This document shows, one piece after another, positions 57,306 to 64,000 of a stretch of 64,000 nucleotides of DNA. A model generated the notes under the pieces. It saw only the letters and a program-made list of their open reading frames with translations. It did no database searches and was not told the DNA's origin. How positions within the stretch are numbered: position 1 is the first letter of the stretch; each line of letters opens with the position of its first letter. Origin of the DNA: Ottowia beijingensis (GTDB lineage: Bacteria; Pseudomonadota; Gammaproteobacteria; Burkholderiales; Burkholderiaceae_C); assembly GCF_013423955.1 (NCBI RefSeq), contig NZ_JACCKX010000001.1, positions 2,914,001-2,978,000 on the forward strand, written 5' to 3'. Position numbers and translations under genes: made by a program.

Positions 57306-58063
57306 ATGGATGGAAATTCTAGGCACCAGGTAATCAAGCGGCTGCAGGCGGGACTTCCCCGCGGGGCGCCGTTCGACCTTGCCACCCTGAGCCAGTTCGG
57401 GGTGTCGCCCCAGCTCGCCGCCCACTATGCCGACGGCGGGTGGCTCGTGCGCCTGGCCCATGGCGTCTATGCCTTCCCGAACGATGAATTCGGGGTCTAC
57501 GGTGCGCTGAAGTTCCTGCAACAGCGCGTGCCCGGCCTGCACGTCGGCGGCAAGAGCGCCCTGGCCCTGCAGGGTGTGCGGCACAACCTGGGCAGCCGGG
57601 AGGCGCTGGTGCTGTGGGGCGACGGTCGTTTCGTGTTGCCAGCCTGGTTCACCTCGCGCTTTCCGGCCCGCTACGTCCACGCCCGCCTGTTCGACTGGCC
57701 GGACACGGCGCTGGCCGGCAAGACCCTGACCACGCCGCCTGGCCTGCCCGAGGATCTGCGGGTGGCTGCCTCCGAGCGTGCCGTTCTGGAGCTGCTGTAC
57801 GAAGCCGGCGTCAAGCAGAGCCTCGAAGAGGCCCGCAACATCTTCGATGGACTGCGTTCCCCCGCAAGGACTTGCTCGGACAACTGCTGTCCTGCTGCGC
57901 CAGCGTGAAGGCCGTGCGCCTGTTCCTCACCTGGGCACGCGAGACCAGCCTCGTGGATGTGGATGCCCTGCTGGAGCAGTACCCGGTTCGCACCGGCAGC
58001 AACACGCGCTGGATGAGCCGGCTCGATGACGGCACCTTGCTGAGCCTGAGACCTCATGGATAA
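57306..58063 (+). CDS. abiEi: AbiEi-type antitoxin (one frameshift)
   Basis: About 252-residue type IV antitoxin and transcriptional repressor. N-terminal winged helix (RGAPFDLATLSQFGVSPQLAAHYADGGWLVRLAHGVYAF) followed by the AbiEi core (HVGGKSALALQGVRHNLGSREALVLWGD). One C is missing in the run at 57859-57863; repair gives LRSPRKDLLGQLLSCCASVKAVRLFLTWARE and a stop at 58063. Its last 8 bases overlap the toxin start, the usual coupling. AbiE systems stop phage by inducing stasis when the antitoxin is lost. Confidence 0.9.
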
Positions 58064-58974
58064 GACCTACGCGGACACCGTTCGCCTGCTGCTGGCCGTC
58101 GCGCCCGACGTGTTCGCCAACGACATCTTCGCCATGAAGGGCGGCACGGCCATCAACCTCTTCGTGCGGGACATGCCGCGCCTGTCGGTGGACATCGACG
58201 TGGTATACCTCCCGTGGCAGACGCCGCGCGACGAAGCGCTGCAAGCCATCAACCAGGAGCTGGCCGCCATCGCCGCGCGCCTTGCACCGCTGGGCGTGCA
58301 GACACGCCTGGTTCGCGCCAAGGACCTGGGGACACCAAGCTGATCGTCGAGAACGATGCCAGCCAGGTGAAGATCGAGGTCAACGTCGTGTTCCGAGGCA
58401 GCGTGCTGCCCGTCGAGCGGCGGCCGCTGAGTGCCAAGACCAGCGATTTGTTCGGCGTCGAGTTCGAGCTGCCGGTTCTGGCACCGGACGAGCTGTACGC
58501 CAGCAAGCTGGTGGCCGCGCTGGATCGGCAGCACCCCGCGACCTGTTCGACGTGTGGCAGCTCTACGAATCGGGCGACATCAGCGACGGCATGGTCGAGT
58601 GCTTCGTGATCTATCTGGCGGGCCACAACCGGCCGCCCCACGAAGTGCTGTTCGGCAACGACAAGGACATCGCCGGCGAGTACGAGCGGGCCTTTGTCGG
58701 CATGACCGAAGTGGACTGCTCCCTGGAGACACTGCTCGATGCTCGCGCCAGGATGCGGCGCGAGCTGCCACAGCGACTGAGCACCGCGCACAAGCAGTTT
58801 CTGAGCGGGCTGGCGCGCGCAGAACCGGACTGGTCGCTGGTGCAGTGCCAGCACGCCGCGCAACTGCCGGCACTGCGCTGGAAGCTCGCCAATCTGGAGA
58901 CCTTCCGCAAGCGCCGTCCCGACGACTTCGCAGCGCAATCCGCCGCCCTCGACACCGGCTTGGGCCAGAGCTGA
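58056..58974 (+). CDS. abiEii: AbiEii-type nucleotidyltransferase toxin (two frameshifts)
   Basis: About 306-residue DUF1814 nucleotidyltransferase. The family motif is visible as G29-G30-T31 (MKGGTAINLF) with D46 and D48 (LSVDIDVVY). Characterised relatives transfer nucleotides to tRNA acceptor stems. A G is missing at 58328-58331 (repair: KDLGDTKLIVENDASQVKIEVN) and a C at 58534-58537 (repair: QHPRDLFDVWQLYESGDIS). The C-terminal helical part is complete. It pairs with abiEi and sits inside the ICE segment between DUF3742 and the relaxase, a typical cargo position. Confidence 0.9.
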
Positions 58975-59177
58975 CGAGCGTCCCGCAGCGCCCCACTTGC
59001 CGGGATTGCCCCATGCCGCATTCATCGTGGCGCCCCGCGCAGCAGCGGCCCTATACCCAAAGGCTTCCGATAAAGGCCAAAGGGCTGGGAAGGGGCAAAG
59101 GAAGGGCGCCAAGGGGAAAGGCCCTATCCTGAAAAGGCCAAAAGGCGCCCCGAGCAGCCCGTCATCCGGGGTTCGCC

Positions 59178-60902
59178 ATGCTCTCGCTGTTCCAGCGCAA
59201 AAGGGTGCCACCCACCGCCGGCACGCCGCCCACCTCCGCCATCGAAACTCCGAAAGGGTCGATGCGGCCGGAGTCGGCCGCATCGCTGCTGGCCACGCCG
59301 CGCCGGCAGAAACTGCTGGAACACATCTGGCAGCGCACATCGCTCTCGCGCCGGCAGTTCGCCACGCTCTACCTCGCCCCACTGGAGCGCTACGCCGAGT
59401 TGGTCCAGCAGTTCCCGGCCTCCGAGAACCACCACCACGCCTATCCGGGCGGCATGCTGGACCACGGCCTGGAGATCGTCGCCTATGCGCTGAAGCTGCG
59501 GCAGTCATACCTGCTGCCTGCGGGCGTCACGCCGGAAGCACAGGCGGCCCAGGCCGAAGCCTGGACCGCAGGCACGGCCTACGCGGCCCTGCTGCACGAC
59601 ATCGGCAAGATTGCCGTCGATCTGCACGTCGAACATGCCGACGGCAGCGTCTGGCATCCCTGGCACGGCCCGCTGCGAAAGCCCTACCGCTTCCGTTACC
59701 GAAAGGAGCGTGAGTACCGCCTGCACAGCGCCGCCACCGGGCTGCTCTACGCGCGCCTTCTCGATCGGGACATCTTCGACTGGCTCTGCGGCTATCCCGA
59801 CCTCTGGGCAGCGCTGCTGTACGTGTTGGCCGGCCAGTACGAGCACGCCGGCACGCTCGGCGAGTTGGTCGTGCAGGCCGACCAGGCATCGGTCGCCCAG
59901 GAACTCGGCGGCGATCCCAGCAAGGCGCTGGCGGCGCCCAAGCATGCGCTGCAACGCAAATTGCTCGACGGCTTGCGCTACCTGCTCAAGGAAGAATTCA
60001 AATTGAACCAGGCCGGTCCGGCGGACGGTTGGCTGACCCAGGACGCCTTGTGGCTGGTGAGCAAGACCGTCTCCGACAAGCTGCGCGCACATCTGCTATC
60101 GCAAGGCATCGACGGCATTCCGGCGAGCAATACGGCGGTGTTCAACGTACTGCAGGATCACGGCATCGTGCAACCGACGCCGGATGGCAAGGCGATCTGG
60201 AAGGCTTCTGTCACCAGCGACGCCGGCTGGTCGCACGCCTTCACCTTCCTGAAACTCTCGCCGGCGATGATCTGGGATGCCGCCGACCGGCCGGCGCCGT
60301 TCGCAGGCCGTGTGCAGGTCGAAGAGGAACAGGCGGAGCCGACGCCGCAGGCGACAACGGTGGCCGATGGGCCGCGCGCCGAAGGCATCGAAGCTGCATC
60401 CGCGAGCACGGCGCCGATCGCATCCGCAGCCATGGACACCGGCGTGGCCGCGCTGCTCGACCTGCTGGGCGACGCCGCTCCACCCACGGCACCGGAGATC
60501 CCGAGTTCCCCTGTTGCCGAGCCCGAGCCGGCCCCTTCGACCGTGCCCCCGCCGCAGATGAGCCTCGCGCCTTCCCAGGATCGCGCGGAGCCCTCCGGGG
60601 CGCACTTCATGGCCTGGCTGCGTCAGAGCATCCAGACGCGCAAGCTCATCATCAACGACGCCAAGGCCCTGGTGCATACCGTCGCCGGTACGAGCTACCT
60701 CGTCAGCCCCGGTGTGTTCCAGCGCTACGCGCAGGAGTACCTTCAAGTCGCCGCGCTGGCCAAGCAGGAGAAGCTGGAGGGGTGGCAGTGGGTACAGAAA
60801 CGCTTCGAGAAGCTGGGACAGCACCGCAAGCAGCCGAGCGGGCTGAACATCTGGACCTGCGAAGTCACGGGGCCGCGCAAGTCGCGCCGGCTGCACGGCT
60901 AG
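59178..60902 (+). CDS. traI: MobH-family relaxase (TraI of ICEs)
   Basis: 574-residue relaxase. The N-terminal TraI_2 domain carries two metal-binding stretches: ENHHHAYPGGMLDHGLEIVAYALKL near residue 80 and the HD motif LLHDIGKIAVDLHVEHADG at H140-D141. A Pro/Ala/Glu-rich linker (about residues 375-470) precedes a C-terminal DUF1528-type domain (SGAHFMAWLRQSIQTRKLIINDAKALVHTVAG). It nicks the ICE origin for transfer. ATG 59178 fits family starts. The frame is intact. The gene is about 200 bases after abiEii, with a purine-rich stretch between. Confidence 0.93.
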   Translation: MLSLFQRKRVPPTAGTPPTSAIETPKGSMRPESAASLLATPRRQKLLEHIWQRTSLSRRQFATLYLAPLERYAELVQQFPASENHHHAYPGGMLDHGLEIVAYALKLRQSYLLPAGVTPEAQAAQAEAWTAGTAYAALLHDIGKIAVDLHVEHADGSVWHPWHGPLRKPYRFRYRKEREYRLHSAATGLLYARLLDRDIFDWLCGYPDLWAALLYVLAGQYEHAGTLGELVVQADQASVAQELGGDPSKALAAPKHALQRKLLDGLRYLLKEEFKLNQAGPADGWLTQDALWLVSKTVSDKLRAHLLSQGIDGIPASNTAVFNVLQDHGIVQPTPDGKAIWKASVTSDAGWSHAFTFLKLSPAMIWDAADRPAPFAGRVQVEEEQAEPTPQATTVADGPRAEGIEAASASTAPIASAAMDTGVAALLDLLGDAAPPTAPEIPSSPVAEPEPAPSTVPPPQMSLAPSQDRAEPSGAHFMAWLRQSIQTRKLIINDAKALVHTVAGTSYLVSPGVFQRYAQEYLQVAALAKQEKLEGWQWVQKRFEKLGQHRKQPSGLNIWTCEVTGPRKSRRLHG

Positions 60903-60991
60903 GCCTGGCTTGATGCAAACACGCCGCCCATGAGAGCAATGGTCAAAATGCTCAGGCGATGTACCCGGGGGCCGCACGAGATCGCACGCAT
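60899..60991 (-). pseudogene. Truncated signal-peptide-like N-terminus
   Basis: 30 codons, MRAISCGPRVHRLSILTIALMGGVFASSQA, then a stop overlapping the end of traI. The basic start, hydrophobic core and ASSQA cleavage-like end look like a Sec signal peptide whose mature part is gone. In related copper islands an outer-membrane or periplasmic copper protein often follows the next gene upstream on this strand, so this may be what is left of one. Weak evidence. Confidence 0.35.
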
Positions 60992-61126
60992 TGCGCCATG
61001 ACTAGGCGCGGGGCGGCGCTCGCCGGGAGCACCGGAGGAAGAGATAAGCATGATGGTCCTCGAAATTGATATCCACGAAGTCACGTGTTCTGCCGCGTCA
61101 ATACACGGCGGGCGCGACTTGGTGTT

Positions 61127-61581
61127 TCAATTCCGCAGAACCTGGAGCGCGAGATAGATCGGAGGAAACCCGCTCGAGGGTCGGGCTGAACGTAGCCAGC
61201 CATAGGGCCGGCCGTTGGCTGCGTTTCGAATATTTCCGGAAGCAGATAAGTGATGCAGACCGCATGGGCTGCAATGGATTGGGTATCCAGTCCCTGCAGC
61301 GAAGACACGAGTTGCCCGTCGCTGTCGCAATGGGCACGGCACAACTGTGGCGCCTCATCATCCATCGTACCTGACATGGCATGGCAGTCGGGCAGGGATG
61401 GCATGTCTACCGGATCCTCCATAGCCATGCCTGCAGCCTGCATGGAGGCGATATGTCCCGCAGAGTCCGGTTTGGGGCAGGCATACATCGCCAGCGCCAT
61501 CTGCGAGAACAGCAAGGCCAAGATGAGGCCGCCGGCAATCCGGCGGCCCCATTGCGTGACGATGCGTCGGATGGAAGCCAT
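61127..61581 (-). CDS. Small copper-resistance-associated exported protein (one frameshift)
   Basis: About 151 residues. N-terminal signal or membrane segment RRIAGGLILALLFSQMALAMYACPKP, then a Met/His/Cys-bearing middle (MQAAGMAMEDPVDMPSLPDCHAM, CRAHCDSDGQ) that looks suited to copper. A G missing at 61178-61180 displaces the end; repair gives DPSSGFPPIYLALQVLRN and a stop at 61127, an ending I associate with copper-island proteins of this kind. ATG 61581 (MASIRRIVTQWGRR). Function inferred from composition and from the adjacent copper ATPase. Confidence 0.65.
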
Positions 61582-61696
61582 GGTGGGATGTTCTTTGCGC
61601 TGGATGTGTGACGAATTGACGTGGATCAAAATCCAGTCACGGGGTGGAAGCGTCAAAGGATCCACCCGTGACTACCTGATCGCTGTGCATGAAAGA

Positions 61697-61957
61697 TCAC
61701 CGAGGGCTCAGCTTCGTTTCTCCAGGATCCAGCTTGTCGGCGCGCCTCGAACTCGGCCAGTCTGAAAACGCGAGCACATACAGCACGATCAGGTTAATCA
61801 TGGGGATGATCATCAATAGACCGAGCCAGCCCGAAAAGCCCGCCTTGACAAAGATCTTCCAGAATGGAAACACGATTACCACCGCACCCAGCAGCATCGT
61901 CAGCCAGTGGGCGCCAAACCACCAGGCCATGTCGTTCATATACATTCCGTTCATCAT
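61697..61957 (-). CDS. Small two-segment membrane protein of the copper cluster
   Basis: 86 residues: a Met-rich start (MMNGMYMNDMAWWFGAHW) and two hydrophobic segments (LTMLLGAVVIVFPFWKIFV and WLGLLMIIPMINLIVLYVLAF), then a polar tail. Small Met-rich membrane proteins commonly accompany copper P-type ATPases; I do not recognise a named family. It lies 35 bases after the ATPase stop on the same strand. Confidence 0.7.
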   Translation of the reverse strand: MMNGMYMNDMAWWFGAHWLTMLLGAVVIVFPFWKIFVKAGFSGWLGLLMIIPMINLIVLYVLAFSDWPSSRRADKLDPGETKLSPR

Positions 61958-61992
61958 GATCGATATCCTTTCTTTGATTGTCTCGATGCGGG

Positions 61993-64000
61993 TTAGCCTC
62001 GTGCGCGCCGCAGCCGCAGCGCGTTGAAGATGACAGAGGCCGAGCTCAGGCTCATGGCCAGCGCTGCAATCAATGGAGACAGCAACCAGCCCGTGATGGG
62101 ATAAAGCACGCCGGCGGCGATGGGCACGCCGATACCGTTGTAGATGAAGGCGAACAACAGGTTCTGGCGCATGTTGCGCACGGTGTCGATGGAGATGTCG
62201 CGCGCGGCGGCGATGCCGCGCAGATCGCCCTTGACCAGGGTGATCTGTCCGCTGTTCATCGCCACGTCGGTGCCGGTGCCCATGGCAATGCCCACGTCGG
62301 CCTTGGCCAGTGCCGGCGCATCATTGATGCCGTCGCCGGCCATGGCGACGACGTGCCCCTCCTTCTGCAGCCGCTCCACCAAGGCCAGTTTGTCGGCCGG
62401 CTTGACTTCGCCATGCACTTCGTCGATGCGGAGCTTGGCGCCCACCGCCCGGGCCGTGGTCAGGCCGTCGCCCGTCGCCATGACGATGCGCAGGCCACTG
62501 TCGTGCAGCGTCTTGATGGCGTCGGCCGTGGTTGCCTTGATCGGGTCGGTGACGGCCAGGATGCCGGCCAACCGGCCATCCACGGCCAGGTGCATCACAC
62601 TACCGCCCTCGCCGCGCAAGCGCTCGGCGTCCGTCTTGAGCGCATCGGTCGCGACGTTCTCCTGCTGCATCAAGGCGGTGTTGCCCAGCACCAGATGCTT
62701 GCCTTCGACCGTGCCGCGCACGCCGATGCCGCTGCCCGATTCGAAGTCGTCGGCCTTGGTCAGGCTCAGCCCTTTGTCCCGCGCGGCGCGGACGATGGCA
62801 TCCGCCAGCGGGTGCTCGCTGCCCTGATCCAGACTGGCCGCCAGGCGCAGCACCTCATCCGGCGTGTAGCCCGAGTCGGCGACGGCGGTGTCGAAGGCCG
62901 GCTTGCCTTCGGTCAGGGTGCCGGTCTTGTCCACGATCAGCGTATCCACTTCGCGCATTTTTCGATGGCGCCGGCATCGCGGAATAGAATCCCCTGCGTG
63001 GCCGCGCGGCCGGTGGCGACCATCACGGACATCGGGGTCGCCAGGCCCAGCGCACACGGGCACGCAATGATCAGCACCGCCACGGCGTTGATCAGGCCGA
63101 ACACCCAGCTCGGCTCGGGGCCGAAGAATCCCCAGACGAAGAAAGTCGCGATTGCGATCAACACCACCACGACCACGAACTTGCCGGCCACCACGTCGGC
63201 CATGCGCTGCATCGGCGCCTTGGAGCGCTGGGCATTGGCCACCATCTGCACGATCTGCGACAGCATGGTGGCGGCGCCGACCTTCTCCGAGCGCATCACC
63301 AGTGCGCCGCTGGTGTTCATCGTGGCGCCGATCAGGCCATCGCCGGCGCGCTTGGTCACCGGCACGGGCTCGCCGGTGAGCATGGATTCATCGACGGCAC
63401 TGCTGCCCTCGGTCACCACGCCATCGACGGGCACTTTCTCGCCGGGCCGCACGCGCAGCAGGTCGCCGACGTGAACATGGTTCAAAGGCACGTCCTCCTC
63501 GCTGCCGTCGGTATTGATGCGGCGCGCCGTCTTGGGGGCCAGGCCGAGCAGAGCCTTGATGGCCGCCGAAGTCTGCGAGCGCGCCTTCAATTCGATGATC
63601 TGACCCAGCATGGTCAGCGAGATGATGACGACCGCCGCCTCGAAATAGACGGCGACGCGGCCGTGGGCGATGAACGAGTCGGGAAACACGCCGGGCGCGA
63701 GGGTGGCGACCACGCTGTAAACAAAGGCGGCGCCGGTGCCTAGGCCGATCAGCGTCCACATATTGGGGCTGCGGTTGACGATGGACTGCCAGCAGCGGAC
63801 AAAGAATGGCCATCCCGTCCACAACACTACCGGCAGCGACAGCACCAGCTCGACCCAGGTCTGGGTCTTCATGTCGAACCAGCCGAGGCGGTGGCCGAAC
63901 ATGGCCAGGATGGTGACCACCACGGTCAGCGGCAGCGTCCACCAGAAGCGGTGCTGGAAATCGATTAGTTCGCTGTTGTCCTCCTCATCCAGCGGAATCA
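61993..64000 (-). CDS. copA: Copper-translocating P1B-type ATPase, 5'-partial (one frameshift)
   Basis: Cu+ export ATPase of the inner membrane; the N-terminus lies beyond the window. Visible: metal site CPC in [18 protein letters not shown], phosphorylation motif [14 protein letters not shown] in [10 protein letters not shown], hinge [26 protein letters not shown], and the C-terminal Cu+-type signatures [11 protein letters not shown] and [15 protein letters not shown]. One T is missing at 62958-62962 (plus strand); repair gives [18 protein letters not shown]. It leads the copper cargo of the ICE segment, with two small exported or membrane proteins downstream. Confidence 0.95.

Noticed and set aside
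60899-61084. A 61-residue minus-strand protein starting at 61084
   Set aside because: Only its last 30 residues look protein-like (a signal peptide); the upstream part is Ser/Arg-rich and matches nothing I know, so only the fragment is reported.

Overview
The window is GC-rich, gene-dense bacterial chromosome, most likely from a betaproteobacterium of the family Comamonadaceae (the Acidovorax/Ottowia/Comamonas neighbourhood). The grounds are the ribF-ileS-lspA order, an EF-P with arginine 32 beside its rhamnosyltransferase EarP, the ppsR/ppsA pair, a DUF4212/VC_2705-type symporter, and several dispersed palindromic repeat families that I associate with this family. Placement is by recognition only; no search was run. 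There are no rRNA genes. Two tRNA genes are present: Val(UAC) and His(GUG).

Layout. 0-3.3 kb: a partial quinone reductase, a VapBC module, an IS5-family insertion and a CcdB-type toxin with an unusual antitoxin. 3.3-9.4 kb: lspA, ileS and ribF, then an HNH nuclease and a P-loop kinase. 9.6-14.3 kb: an MdtD-like exporter, a pair of acyl-CoA dehydrogenases and a YceH-family protein. 14.3-21.2 kb: purN, an RNA m5C methyltransferase, a desaturase, an FAD oxidase/PLP aminotransferase pair and a Crp-type regulator. 21.2-25.4 kb: glycerate kinase, a LOG-family protein, efp and earP. 25.5-33.5 kb: uvrC and pgsA, with a complete type III restriction-modification system (mod-res) between them. 33.7-41.2 kb: a DMT exporter, HU, tRNA-Val, a PpiD-like chaperone, a flavin aromatic hydroxylase, tRNA-His, a Bax-inhibitor-1 protein and a GlcG/HbpS protein. 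41.4-47.2 kb: a gluconeogenesis/uptake block (ppsR, ppsA, DUF4212, sodium/solute symporter). 47.2-55.5 kb: a tandem array of 300-bp units, an ABC exporter, an MmeI-like restriction-methylation protein, a 3-methyladenine glycosylase and an acrylyl-CoA reductase. 56.5-64 kb: a piece of an integrative conjugative element (ICE) with a traG fragment, DUF3742, an AbiE toxin-antitoxin pair, a MobH relaxase (TraI) and a copper-resistance cargo ending in a P1B ATPase that runs off the window.

Two points govern how the window should be read. First, at least 18 genes, including essential ones (ileS, ribF, hup), are split by single-base indels, nearly all a missing base in a G/C or A/T run. These look like sequencing or assembly errors, so I annotate each gene as one intact CDS across the indel. 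Second, the intergenic space is dominated by palindromic repeats of at least five kinds. One kind (a hairpin flanked by TTTGATAGCTGC and GAAGGCCATTTT) also occurs inside at least seven protein genes, apparently without changing protein length. That is the most unusual signal here.

Defence and mobility genes are plentiful: VapBC, CcdAB-like, AbiE, type III R-M, MmeI-like R-M, an IS5 element and ICE parts. The rest is ordinary housekeeping for translation, lipid, purine and central carbon metabolism.
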